Of a stretch of 64,000 nucleotides of DNA, positions 44,601 through 53,728 are shown piece by piece. Both the position numbers and the translations under genes were made by a program. The stretch's first letter is position 1. Every line of letters begins with the position of its first letter. This DNA is from Symbiodinium natans (taxonomy: Eukaryota > Sar > Dinophyceae > Suessiales > Symbiodiniaceae): assembly GCA_905221605.1 (NCBI GenBank), contig CAJNDS010002177.1, positions 62,001 to 126,000 on the forward strand, read 5' to 3'. Under the pieces are notes generated by a model that saw only the letters and a list, made by a program, of their open reading frames with translations, ran no database searches and was not told where the DNA came from.

Positions 44601-47600
44601 AGGACCGCGACGATCGGGGGCGCGATCGGAGGGGAGATCGCCGGGGCCGAGACCGCTCGGAGGATTCGATGGTCCCATTGACTCCATTGACATGGAGTGG
44701 GTCATGTTGAAGTCTAAGTTCAAATCCAAAAGTTCTAAGTTCAAGTCTTCGAAGGTTCTTTGTTAGCAACGTAAGCATCAAGAGGGTCTTTGAGGAGTCC
44801 AAACGTCGTAGCTAGGTGGCACAGACCTAAAGAGGGTTGGAGGCAAAACATCGAAAGCCCGAAGCATAAAGTCTTGAAACCTCAAAGCCCTTGATGGCAG
44901 ACTGCAGCTAAGAAATTGGAGGACCGCCGCCGGGACGACCGGGGCCGTGATCGACGTGGAGATCGCCGGGGTCGCGAACGGTCCGAGGCACTGCTATCTG
45001 CCTGTTCTTGCGAGCGGGGACACGGTGATGCTTACTGAGAACGCACGGCTTTCAACGGCTCCGCACGGCTTCAACACATCGCTTTCTTCCAGGCGTGAGG
45101 GTCGATATAGGAGATGACGAGGTCTTGTGGCAACTTGTAGCAGACGAGCCCGGGAAGTGCAAGAAGGGAGGCTAAGGAGGCTAGATATCCTGGTCCATCG
45201 CAGCACAGGACAGGCGCCGCGATGACCGCGGGCGCGACAGGCGCGGCGACCACCGCGGCCGAGATCGATCTGAGGATTGGACTTGCCACCCAAGCCTGAA
45301 CAACCGACCCCAACGTCAGACCATGTAAGAGCTGTACATATCTGAGCATATCTACAAAGAGCTGGGGCTTCGGGCACTCAGCAGCAAGGTTGAGGTTCTA
45401 TTGCTATTGTCTGAGTCTGAGGCCCTTGAGATCCCTTGGGCTTGCGGTCCAACAGCAGAGATAGTCCCCTTACCTGCCATCAGCTTGCAAGCTTCAAGTT
45501 GACAAAAACCTCCACGGAGCCCGCCGAACTCTACCTCGATTCCCCAGGACCGACGAAAGGCAGACAGCCCAGACAAGCGAAAGGCAAAAGAGGACGTGGC
45601 TTTGGGGGTTTTGAGGTTTCGGCCGAAGATTCAGCTGCCTGCAAGTGCAGCGAACGGTTTCGTGTGGAGCGGAGGGGCTTGGGCAAAACATCCTTTTAGG
45701 GCTCGGCATGTAGGCTCTATCCCGAACTGAACTCAGCTGAAGAAGCCAGGTCCAGACGTGCGTGGCGTGCGTAGTGTGCGTGGTGGTCGTGCGCGTCGTG
45801 CTCGGGATGGCGTCAAATGCGCGTGCCGTGCGCGTGCGTGGCGTGTGCGTGTGCACATGCGCGTGCGTGGCGTGTGCGTGTGCACATGCGCGCACAAAGA
45901 GCTTGACAAGCAGGAGCGCGACGAAAGTGAGCGAGGCGACAGACGTCAGCGAGAGCCTTCTGAGGACCTTTTTCTGCAAATGCTTTGCAGGGGTTAGCAT
46001 TTTTGCATTTCCGGGTCAGTCTTGCGGTTGGTTTCCCGAATACCGCCTTGTCTGATCTCAAGCGTCCCATCACGTCTCGCAGTGAGGATGCAAGGCTAAT
46101 GCCAGGTGCGTGTCCTTTGGGCTGTTTGGGGCACTTCTCGGGATGTCGAGGGTCTTCACTTTTCGAGGTTCGGAGGTGGAGATGGACAGGCATAGCAGCG
46201 ATGATCAGGATTCAGGTTGGCGTCTTCGGAAGAAGCACTTGCTGGCCAGAAGAACATCCCCATAGCCTTTGCCACTTCTGCCGCATGCCCATGCATAACC
46301 TCTGTACACCCGTACACCCCCACCTGGGAGGATGACGAAGATGAGTGCCGTGTCAGCAATGGTGGCCCATAGCTATCACTGCGCAAAGCAACGCCAAGAA
46401 CATTCGAACATTCCGTGCTTGATTGCCCGATTCACCCATCAATTCATGCTCCAGCAGCATGCAGTTCCGAAATCCGAAAGTTCAGCCTCTCCCTGAACCA
46501 ACACAGGCGACAAGAAAAGAAGCGCCGCCAGGACGAGGAGGCTTGAGTGTTTATGTGAAGCCGGGGAGAGCTTCAGGATATGGTGTGCTGGGCAGTTGGT
46601 TGCTGCTGTGCCAGGAAAAGAGCAAAGCCGAAGCTGACAGGACTGGACTGCGCATGACTGCACATGACTGCACCCACAACACAACCAAAACACACACACA
46701 CACACACACAAGCACTCTGACATGTTGCACTTTCATATGTGTACTGCCATGTATCTTTCCAGGAAAGCCGAGCGAGAAAAAGAAGAGGCAGCTGAGGAGA
46801 GACGCAAACTGGAGGATACCGACCGCGGAGCTCAAGAGTTGCCCGAAATCGTCGAGCATTGCGAGTTTTTCTGCTGAGGGTTTTTCCATTCTAAGCAAGT
46901 GGAGCAATGCTGGTTGAGATGGGAAATCTGTGATTTCAACCCCTGGGCAAGCGACAGCATGTGTCGCCTTGATTTAAATTGCAAGCTGCATGAGCTTGCG
47001 GAGCAGGAGCTGAAGAGGGAGGACACCAGGACTCCTGTCCGCAAGCAGATGAGCCCTTGGTGGACCCCTTGCCTCGACAGTTCTTCGTTGGAATCTCTTA
47101 GGGCATGTGGAGAGCGGAGCTTTGCTTTACCGGAGCCACGATTCAGCCCCACGTAGAGGCTGAACAGTAGTGGCGTGGTAAGAAGTCTTCAAGTCTTCCA
47201 GAACTTACAGCCTGATGTTACCACACACACACATTCTCTCGGAGTCAGGATTGCGTGCTCCCACCTGGCACATCCCAAGCCTTCACTCGTTGCCTCGCCC
47301 GAAGCTCCCATCTCCCCGATTCATCGAATCCTAATAAACCACGGCTCATGATCTTTCAAGGAAGCTCACATCGAGCGACTCGCCCAATGCCCCGAGGGCA
47401 AAAAAGCAAAACCACCAGCCCGGCCACGAGCTTGAGTCGAATCTGTCGAATCTCCGCCCCAAAAGCTTGAAAAACCCTCTGCGAGAGTCGAAGCCCTCTA
47501 CATGGGCACCCAAAGCCCGGCCCTAAACTCCTAAACCAACCCGAAATACTAAAGTCTCAGGCGTCGGACTGACCGCTCAGAGCCCAAGCTCAGCCTCGAG

Positions 47601-50600
47601 GAGGCCACTTTTTTGAGAGCCTTGCAGATTTCAAGACTTTGGGCACAGAATTTGGGGGATCGTGGGAGTCAAGAGGCATGTAGACTCAGGAGCTTTGAGC
47701 CAGGAGACATGTTGATAACAAGTGATGTTTTCAAGGGGGTTTACACACAGCAAAGAGACGAATAACTAACAGCGTGCAAAGGTTGTGTGGTGTGATGTTG
47801 TGTGGCACCAACAGCCAACTCACCATACCTCCCGAGCTCCCAAGCTTTGGCACCAGGAAAAGAGAAAGAAGGAAGAAGAGATGAGGTGCAACGGGTTGCG
47901 GAACGTGCTGCCATGTTACGGCTCATCTGGCCTCAGTCGGGCTGCCGTCTGAACTCCCAAGCTCAAGCGCCCCAATGCCCTGAATCCTGAATCGGTTCCC
48001 CAACTTGAAGAGTACCTTCCCAAGCCAATGTCGCCCCAGGCTTAGGGAAGAAGAGCTGCAGAAGCGGCGTGAGAAGAAGCGAGCGCTCGAGCAGGAGGCT
48101 CCTAGTCTGGCAGACGCTGTTCAAGTGCCCTGCGGCTTTCTGCTTTCTGAGAGGGGGCTGGTTCTTCGCCATCTCCTCGACCCGGAACCTCAAAACCCTC
48201 GGCAGTCTGCGAGGGGGCAGCCAGAACAACAAATCTTCAAGCGCTTGCTCCCAGACTACGAACTCCCACTTGCACAAGACTAGCAGCCCTACTGCAGCAG
48301 GAGAAGACCAAGAGTGATGCCGACAGGCCTTGCTCGGGGCTTGCGTGCCCATCTTCTCTGTTCTTGAGGCAATTGTCTGTTGATCTGTTGACTATTTTTC
48401 TGTATCTGCTGGGAGCGCGCTTTTGACCCCTGCGGCTCAAGACCAATCAACAAATAGTGAGAAAGAAACAGCCAGAACTGTTCAAAGTTAGAATAAGGTA
48501 GAACACCCGCATGTGACTTTATTCACATTGTTGGTTCTTGTTAGGGCCAGGTCCCTCCTGGAATCGGTTGGATGGGAATGTCATTCAATCCACAGGACTC
48601 TGGCAAGCTAGCGGATGGAGCTACAGCTATACAGCTGACGTGCCTGCCCGCGAAGCTAACGGCCAGCAGTTGCCAGGAGATATTAGACCAGTTTTGGCCG
48701 GGCTGCTATGACTTTGTGCATGTCCAGCGTGACAAGATCAAAGCAAAGAAGATGGCCACGGCCTTGTTCAATTTCTCAGAGCATGCGACGGCGTGCGCAG
48801 CCTACGCGTACTTTCAGGGTCACGGGATGGACAGTCGTTTGGGAAGCAAGTTTCGCGTTTGCCAGGCAGAAGTGCAGGGCCTAAGTCAGAACCTGGCGTG
48901 CTTCATCGCCAAGAGTGGGCTTTCGGACTGGGATGGTCCGCAGGTACCACGGGTCTTTGAAAACGGATGTTGCATCAACCTGCTGGAAGCCGCTGAGAAG
49001 CACGTCACCATGCAGCTTTTGGCGGAGGCGTCCGAACGCATGAAAGCCATTGAAAACCCACGAGCTCGGCAGAATGCACCGAGGGGAAAGCTGCCCAAGC
49101 AAGACTCTCGCGGAGGTAATGCCAGCGCAGGCACAGGCAATGCGGGCAGAGGCTATGTACCTCATGTCAATCATGTCAAGCAGCCGCCGGGTCAGCGCGA
49201 CATGAGAGATGATAGCCGTAGCTCAACGAGGGTTTGGGCAGAAGGCGCAGGGACCGATCCAGGCGCAGCTAGCTCATGCTCATCGAGCCATGTGCAAGCA
49301 AAGTGGCACAGCTCGGCTGAAACCTTCGACCAACGTGGCTGTGGGCTTGCCGAGCCTTGGGGCTCCCAGCTTGCTCGCAAAGAACTACCCGACGGCTCTA
49401 TATGTTTTTGCCTGTGAGTGAATCTACAACCATGGACTTCTCCCATGCCCACACCCCACAGCCTTCCATGTTGAAGTGCTTGAAGCTGAGGGCCTGGGAG
49501 ATGAGTCGAGTCGGAGACGACAGTTGTTTCTCTCCTTTTTTACTTTTTTGCATCAATGCGGCGCATGTAGAGAGTTCAGAGAATTCCACCTGCGCAGCAT
49601 GAGAACTTTTTGTAGAATGCAGTTTGCTTCTGCGCGACTGGGGGTTGCAAGCACCTCTTTGGGACTTGCATGACTTAGTTTAGAACCTTCGCGCATGGAT
49701 CAGCACCGAATGCAACAATATTAAGGCGTCACCACAAGCCTGCTCAGGCAGAGTCTGTACAGGGATAGAAATGGAACAGCGCATCCTCGATGCGTCAGTA
49801 GGGCGACGAGCTGGCTCCTTCGTGCCACGACACAGAGGCTCACGCACCGGTTTTCATATCTTCGCCGGTTGCCTGGCCAAACTGAGTAGGCCGGAAGCGA
49901 TTGGCAGAGTTGAGACTTCACTGCGGGCGGGACGGGGGCATGCATGCGCACGCTAAATCGGCTCCGTCCTGTTGCTCCGCTTCTCCTCTCTTTGCTTCGA
50001 GTTGACTTGTGAGCAGGTTTCCAAGCAAGCTTGTCCAAGAATGGGTTCAAAAAGGGTCGGAGCAACGGCGAATCGGGCGTGAAACCGTCTTCATGCGCTA
50101 ATCAATCCCGCTTGCGCGCGTTTCACCGCAATGCACCAGATTCAGATGGCAAGGTCCACCATGGCAGTTTTCTAGATTCGCCTTGAGGGGTTTGTACATC
50201 TGTAAAAGAGGATGTGGGCCTTGACGCAGAGAGATCCAGCTAGAAACCAAAAGATACCAAAAGGTGCATATGCTGGGGTGGGGCAGGTAAGGGAAGGTTC
50301 ATGTCGCATTTCTGTTCTGGCATGTCGGGCGCAGGAAAGACCGGCAGAAGGACAGACGGGTGGACGAGGATAAGAGAAAGGATGACGAGGAGCACCGGGA
50401 GTCAACTCGTACCCCAAGTGGGTCCTAAACCACAAGCTGCGCCCCAGGCCCGAACCAAACCCAAATCCCGATGGAATGTGGGGTAGCACAGGGCCACCCT
50501 GAAGCATCACGCCAGGACAAGGACAAGGAGGATCCGAAGCTCCTTGAACACAATCGGATTGAGCTACCCAATTCAGCGCAAGTAGCGACAAACCCATGTT

Positions 50601-51405
50601 CATTGTTGGGGTGGCCGCGGCACCCAGGCAGAAAGAGGAAGACACCCGCAAAAGGCTGGAGCAAGAAGCCAAAGTTCTCCGTGAACAGCAGGTGCCGCAA
50701 CGCACGTGGACTTGTGGGCGGGAGGAATGAGCCGACCGGCATAGCCGGTACTGTCTAAAGCGCACTGCATCCCTGATAGGCGATGCTCAATGTTCTCAGG
50801 GTGCTGCAGAAGTTGCTCAGACGGCATTTACATTCAGCCGTTCCAGAAAGCACAGCATGCTCCAAGCCCCATCTAAGGCTGTCGAATGCGACGCCCGAGA
50901 CGTTTGAGTCTCTGAAGAAGGACATGTGACGTCACCAGCTTCCCACTTCAACAACCCAAACCTGGTTTCAGAGAGAGGGGGGCAAGATTCGTGGTTTCAT
51001 GACTTGTCTTGCCTGTGCTTGCAATCCTCAGCATTAGCCTTCGCAACCAACTAGCATCCCTGGCAACACTGACTTCCAGCTGCAAAAGGGGCTCACCAGC
51101 TCTTCTGCACCACCCCAACTCCCCAAACTGTACCCCCTCAGATGATTTCTGGCATCAGGTCGAGCGCCGCTCCTGCCCATACACAAGCGTCCAAAATCCT
51201 GTGACCCTCTTTCCTAGGTAGGATAAGGGGGACCCCGAAAAGGGAACCCTTCTTAACCCTCTTCTGGCTCTCTTGAACAGGGACCTTATTCAGAAGGTCT
51301 ACACCCCCAAGAGTCCCCCTAATCCTATTCCCTAATCTTGTGTACATCAGCAGACCCCACAACAGCCCAGAGCTTCCCAATGCAGGAGCTGGAGGAGGCC
51401 GCTTA
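34897..51405 (+). CDS. giant multi-exon gene: GWWFGPK-module protein with acidic, K/E and R/D repeat exons (inferred model)
   Basis: More than 25 short + strand exon candidates occur in a row with mutually compatible phases, mostly 0/0. All have AG acceptors, and the donors are GT, GC or GA. In order they encode a Lys/Ser/Pro segment, a compact aromatic module spread over five exons, three acidic exons, Lys/Glu/Ser-rich exons, an Arg/Asp array, and more helical K/E/R exons. The last exon candidate, 51385-51405, reads ELEEAA before TAG. The composition suggests a nuclear, RNA-associated or scaffold protein with a long single-helix or disordered tail; that is inference. Splitting into two or more genes is possible, especially around the Mei2-like gene at 48.6-49.4 kb. 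Confidence 0.45.
35483..35518 (+). CDS. GWWFGPK module exon 1
   Basis: DVTISGIIAGEY, 12 codons, after GGCTGAG and before GTGGAC. Phase 0/0. First strand-like segment of the module; its G-E-Y ending joins the next exon. Confidence 0.55.
35642..35707 (+). CDS. GWWFGPK module exon 2
   Basis: 22 codons starting VPDSTNHGKVVYKRKEKSQG, then ID before a GC donor. The NHGKVVYKRK core (Asn-His-Gly then a Tyr-Lys pair) is distinctive. Phase 0/0. Confidence 0.6.
36553..36618 (+). CDS. GWWFGPK module exon 3
   Basis: 22 codons after GGCAG, including YFWDERDGPELCGWWFGPK, ending AAA before GCCCGG. The aromatic/acidic text is too specific to be chance, and it recurs, as I remember it, in many predicted dinoflagellate proteins. 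Phase 0/0. Confidence 0.7.
36651..36750. repeat. degenerate telomere-like array in a module intron
   Basis: About 13 TTTAGGG-type units with GCTTAGGG and GTTTGGGG variants, between module exons 3 and 4. Confidence 0.9.
37259..37322. repeat. CCCTAAG and GGACCTAGA tandem repeats
   Basis: Four CCCTAAG units are followed by four GACCTAGAG units immediately upstream of module exon 4, where the polypyrimidine tract would be expected. Confidence 0.9.
37337..37393 (+). CDS. GWWFGPK module exon 4
   Basis: 19 codons after GCTGCAG: VGGDQVWAYHPSCTAGTPP, ending CCG before a GC donor. VGGDQVWAYH continues the module seamlessly from GWWFGPK. Phase 0 start. Confidence 0.7.
37672..37705 (+). CDS. GWWFGPK module exon 5
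   Basis: One base plus 11 codons, WNVPHDGPIDQ, between CCCAG and GTGGAT. The W.VP.DGP ending closes the module. Its entry phase does not match exon 4 as drawn, so one boundary is off or a tiny exon is missing. Confidence 0.55.
37736..37822. repeat. TAA/TGA trinucleotide tract
   Basis: Imperfect AATAATGATAATAATGATG units over about 85 bp in an intron. Strongly A/T-rich against its surroundings. Confidence 0.85.
38461..38754 (+). CDS. K/E exons after the module
   Basis: Exon 38461-38508 reads EKPVPEAASKKQRTAE with a GT donor. Exon 38692-38754 reads VQKKDKAEKSTARKASQSKK plus Q and ends CAG before GTAACT. Both are phase 0/0. Confidence 0.5.
38830..39036 (+). CDS. acidic exon 1
   Basis: Sixty-nine codons after ACTGAG. 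It starts VESSSEDEEEEEDEEKEEEE, contains an uninterrupted Asp/Glu/Lys tract of about 50 residues, and ends KPKSRKKEASRSKAKK before a GC donor. Phase 0/0. The E/D tract followed by a basic Ser-rich end recurs in acidic exon 3. Confidence 0.55.
39131..39331 (+). CDS. acidic exons 2 and 3
   Basis: Exon 39131 to about 39175 reads DEEEEDDDEEEEEDE before a GA donor. Exon 39257 to about 39331 reads EDEEEEDEKPKSKKDSKRSS, then RSE. Both start phase 0 after CAAG or GCAG. Their text is a shortened version of acidic exon 1, which suggests exon duplication. Confidence 0.5.
40192..40869 (+). CDS. basic K/R/E exons
   Basis: Exon 40192-40218 reads VTAYNKRRE with a GC donor. Exon 40822-40869 reads ERAKAEEERKRADKSK, ending AAG before GCACGA. 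If that GC donor is not used the frame runs on to a nearby TGA, so the gene could end here. Phase 0/0. Confidence 0.4.
41548..41860 (+). CDS. K/E/D exons
   Basis: Exon 41548-41592 reads AKEKSTKDDEADEDE before a GC donor. Exon 41804-41860 reads VRMLEELRKRAEERKKKME before a GA donor. Both phase 0/0 and strongly helical. Confidence 0.45.
41633..41680. repeat. (GA)n microsatellite
   Basis: About 22 GA units with a few GGGAGA variants, in the intron between K/E exons. Confidence 0.95.
42053..42240 (+). CDS. short K-rich exons
   Basis: Exon 42053 reads DLKKKEDGLLPGR (GT donor at 42092), or ends earlier at DLKKKE before a GA donor. Exon 42206-42238 reads EELKKKAAPKE before GACCTT. Phase 0/0. Confidence 0.4.
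42577..42722. repeat. telomere-like islands around a microexon
   Basis: CCCTAA-type units at 42577-42606 and TTTAGGG units at 42686-42721 flank the ESKPETK microexon in inward C-strand then G-strand order. Confidence 0.85.
42620..42992 (+). CDS. microexons of the K/E region
   Basis: The 21-nt exon 42620-42640 (ESKPETK) and the 24-nt exon 42969-42992 (AKESKERR) both have AG acceptors, GT donors and phase 0/0. They share the KESK word with each other. Confidence 0.4.
43380..43439 (+). CDS. K/S/R exon
   Basis: Exactly 20 codons, EKRSKEESQDEPSRPRKGRE, ending GAG before a GC donor. Phase 0/0. Similar to the later exon 44414-44458 (DRRKESEPRKGRDRE), indicating an older duplication. Confidence 0.5.
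43874..43939 (+). CDS. R/D array exon 1
   Basis: 22 codons after CCGCAG, with the core DRGRDRRGDG, ending TCC GAG before GCCGTA. Phase 0/0. First copy of the repeat exon. Confidence 0.6.
44414..44458 (+). CDS. intervening K/R exon in the array
   Basis: 15 codons, DRRKESEPRKGRDRE, ending GAG before a GC donor. Phase 0/0. Related to 43380-43439. Confidence 0.5.
44603..44662 (+). CDS. R/D array exon 2
   Basis: 20 codons, DRDDRGRDRRGDRRGRDRSE, after TTCACAG and ending GAG before GATTCG, a GA donor. Phase 0/0. Confidence 0.6.
44922..44987 (+). CDS. R/D array exon 3
   Basis: 22 codons with the core DDRGRDRRGDRRGRERSE, ending GAG before GCACTG, a GC donor. The acceptor could also be 9 nt upstream, adding KLE. 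Phase 0/0. Confidence 0.6.
45209..45274 (+). CDS. R/D array exon 4
   Basis: 22 codons with the core DDRGRDRRGDHRGRDRSE, after GCACAG and ending GAG before GATTGG, a GA donor. Phase 0/0. Confidence 0.6.
45765..45895. repeat. GCGTG-rich tandem repeat
   Basis: GTGCGTGGCGTGCGT-type units, with a 31-bp block ending GTGTGCACATGC repeated twice at 45835-45893. Confidence 0.85.
45914..45964 (+). CDS. divergent R/D array exon 5
   Basis: 17 codons, ERDESERGDRRQREPSE, after AAGCAG and ending TCT GAG before GACCTT. Same ending and phase as the array copies, so probably a diverged member. Confidence 0.5.
46507..46632 (+). CDS. K/E exon pair, block 1
   Basis: Exon 46507-46540 has one leading base, then RQEKKRRQDEE up to GAG before GC. 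Exon 46615-46632 reads EKSKAE up to a GC, or runs on to EKSKAEADR. Parallel to the pair at 48046-48327. Confidence 0.45.
46690..46712. repeat. (CA)n microsatellite
   Basis: About eleven CA units within an intron. Confidence 0.9.
46763..47021 (+). CDS. helical K/E/R exons
   Basis: Exon 46763-46814 has one leading base, then KAEREKEEAAEERRKLE up to GAG before a GA donor. A tiny exon at 47007-47021 (ELKRE, GA donor) may follow. Confidence 0.45.
47022..47856. other. intronic stretch
   Basis: No exon candidate stands out across about 830 bp. A short AC run lies at 47221. Confidence 0.35.
47857..48097 (+). CDS. helical exons joined by a split Arg codon
   Basis: Exon 47857-47885 (EKRKKEEEM, ending AG before GT) leaves two bases. 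Exon 48046-48097 starts with G, which completes AGG (Arg). It then reads EEELQKRREKKRALEQE up to GAG before a GC donor. The split codon supports the join. Confidence 0.55.
48301..48327 (+). CDS. K/E exon, block 2
   Basis: EKTKSDADR after GCAGCAG. The exact donor is unclear; a GC lies after GAT. Near-copy of EKSKAEADR at 46615. Confidence 0.4.
48572..49417 (+). CDS. Mei2-like C-terminal RRM protein, intronless
   Basis: A 281-codon frame from ATG 48572 to TGA 49415-49417. Residues of about 20-95 resemble the C-terminal RNA-recognition motif of Mei2-like proteins (RRM_2). They show an opening strand (IQLTCLPAKLT), the helix and FWPGCYDFVHV strand matching the family's GCYDF.Y., and an RNP1-like ATALFNFSEHATACAAYAYF. 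The remainder is low-complexity, Gly/Ser/Arg-rich. Expected to bind RNA, in the nucleus or cytoplasm. The same frame is open upstream to a CAG acceptor at 48550 (VPPGIGW), so it might also be an exon. Such single-exon Mei2-like genes are very numerous in dinoflagellates. It lies between exons of the K/E-rich gene, on the same strand. Confidence 0.7.
   Translation: MGMSFNPQDSGKLADGATAIQLTCLPAKLTASSCQEILDQFWPGCYDFVHVQRDKIKAKKMATALFNFSEHATACAAYAYFQGHGMDSRLGSKFRVCQAEVQGLSQNLACFIAKSGLSDWDGPQVPRVFENGCCINLLEAAEKHVTMQLLAEASERMKAIENPRARQNAPRGKLPKQDSRGGNASAGTGNAGRGYVPHVNHVKQPPGQRDMRDDSRSSTRVWAEGAGTDPGAASSCSSSHVQAKWHSSAETFDQRGCGLAEPWGSQLARKELPDGSICFCL
49418..50334. other. spacer
   Basis: No supported exon. 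A + frame at 49771-49956 (61 codons) has no domain. Confidence 0.35.
50335..50691 (+). CDS. charged exons near the 3' end
   Basis: Exon 50335-50400 has one leading base, then KDRQKDRRVDEDKRKDDEEH and RE up to a GT donor. A microexon may sit at 50515-50529 (DKDKE, GA donor). Exon 50632-50691 has 20 codons, KEEDTRKRLEQEAKVLREQQ, ending CAG before GTGCCG, phase 0/0. Confidence 0.5.
51385..51405 (+). CDS. possible terminal exon
   Basis: After AATGCAG the frame reads ELEEAA and then TAG. It continues the phase and the Glu-rich style of 50632-50691. Very short, so weak. Confidence 0.3.
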
Positions 51406-53728
51406 GGGTTAGTAGGGATTCTTATGGGAATGTGCTTTTGAATTTTTGGGTTCTGTAACTCCTGAGAAACAGCTACAATTGTGATTTTCCTAGGGTTCAA
51501 GTTCAGTATCAGAAGTTTAGGGCTGTTTAGGGCTTTGGGAAGGAGAATAGACCCATGCTGCATTTCGGGTTTAGGATGCTTTCGGGCTTGCGATGGAATC
51601 GCGACGCAACACCAAAGCCCTCGCCCGGGGTGTGTATGGCATGTGTATGCCCTGTCGAGGGTCCCGAACTGTGGGGCTCAGAGTCCAAGGGTTCTTTGCG
51701 GGAAGGACTGGCCTTGAATCTCCCAAATGGCCGCACAGCGCGAAGCCTCTATTTTTCGCAGCGCCCAGCAAGCGAAGCCAGCAGACCAGGTGTGCAATCC
51801 ACTGGCACAGAGGCGAAACCAAACAGACAAACAAAGGACCTTTAATTTCTGTTGACCTGGACCTGTCCGAACAAGTTTACTAAGCCCTGCCAAGAGCTCG
51901 TCGGCCCTGAAAGACCCTAGAGCCTAGAGCCCAAAACCCAAGAAACCCGACGCCTGGTGAGTCGCTATTGAAGGCTTCAGGAACACAAGTGCTGCAGGTC
52001 TTGCGAACCGAGCTGCCTGAGACGGGCGAGCAGCAGACGGTCCTCAAGGCCTCGTGGGACAGCAAGGGCTTAGGGCTTAAGAGGTTTTGGAGTGGTTTCG
52101 GGTTTTTGCGCACGTGGCTTTTGGGCCTTGAAGCTTTAAGACGACTGCCTCCCCCGAGCGGGCCTGATGGGTTATTGTAAGACTGCCACTGAGGACACCC
52201 AAGTTGAAATGGGTGTACCCTTCATATACCTCCAAAGAGGGTAGAACCCTTATTAAAGGAGCCCCCGAAAAGGGTACCCCCCATTTTCTGAAGCCCCCAA
52301 ATCCATCGCCCCAAGCTGAAATCCATTTCGCCAGGCAGAGGCCGATCGCGTTTTGGAGTATGCGAAGCTTTATGTGGCTGAGGCTGGTCATATCTGGTCA
52401 TGCTGTTTGCTTCGAGACGGGTTCAGCGTGTTTGGGTACTCAGCGTGTGCACCCGAGGTTTCAGGCAAAAAGCCTGGCTCCTGAGTGCGAAGGCACAGGA
52501 TTCCGAGGATATCAGAGAATCAGAAAGCGTGAGCTTATTCGTCCTTGGCATCCGGATGGCGCGCGATTCCACGAGGGGCAATTCACTTACGTTATGCTTT
52601 TCAGGGACTCAGGGCTTAAGCCGCTGCATTTTTAGATTTTTTCGGGCTTGGCTCAGGCCGTATTTACTTTGGACCTTACTTCTCGCCTTTTCAAAGTTTT
52701 GCTGATGCCACTAGTGGCAGTTTGGATCTTGCAGCATCCTGGGAGCATCATATGGCATATGTGCATGCACATGGCACGCAAGGTAGAGCAGCATCCGGTT
52801 GCTCGGGAGAAGTTTCCTAAGCTCAAAAGGCTGCCACTGCGACAGTTAGGCGTAGTTGCTGCCACAGTGGCTGCAAATGCCTTGGTCATCTTCGAATGTA
52901 GATCTGGGTAGGGTTTTTCGCTTAGAAACCGTCAGGTGGCATTTGCTTCCCACGAGTGCTCAGCGTCACAAGCTCTTGCACATAGGACGTTGCCAGTAGC
53001 GTTTTGCCTCGGCTGGTGAAGTGGAGCAAGTTTTGCGGATCAGGCACGTGCTTCAACCACTTCGGCCGAAGTGGCTTTCTTGAGCAGTCCGAAATGAAGA
53101 GTCACGGTAGAACCTGCAAGATACATCTACCTGCCCCTAGATGCAGTTATGAGAGTGCCACTCCGCACTGGAATGTGTGAGGGGATTGCGCTTGACAGAC
53201 CTGCGCGGCTTCGAGTTAACACCGTCGTTGTGTCAAATGTCTTCCATTGCGGCTTTTGTGCTCCTGCCTGGGTCCTTCCCTGCGTGCGAGCTGCCTTGCT
53301 TGGAGGTTCCTGGATCAGGGACATCAACTGACTGAGGCCTGGCGTGGGGAAAGGTGGAGGTCGCAATTGAAGCCTCAGGGCTTGAAGAAGGTACAAGGAA
53401 CTCAGACGAAAATTTGAGAAATCGGAAGCCTCTACGTCGACTTTACGTACTACGTCGGGCAGGGGAATGCAGGGCCGACGGAGATGCATGACGATTGCTC
53501 GTTCTTGCTGTGTTGTGTTCTGCGTGCCTCCTCTATTTCCTTTGAGCTTCCTGATCTCCACCCTGCACGTGGATCGAAGGAGGGCCTTCGAGTTTTCTTT
53601 CTCGGCATCAGGCAAGCAATGTAAGAGGGCAGCTGCATCAGACGCACAAAAAGATACGGGCATGTACGTGCAAATATGGCAGAGGGCTCAGTCGGAACAG
53701 AGCTTGTTAACGATGGTTCGTGCTTGCC
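51406..53728. other. intergenic stretch
   Basis: No gene is supported. One fragment near 52339 (EADRVLEYAK after GGCAG) resembles the K/E exons. + frames at 52204-52635 and 52400-52705 have no domain or splice support. Confidence 0.35.
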
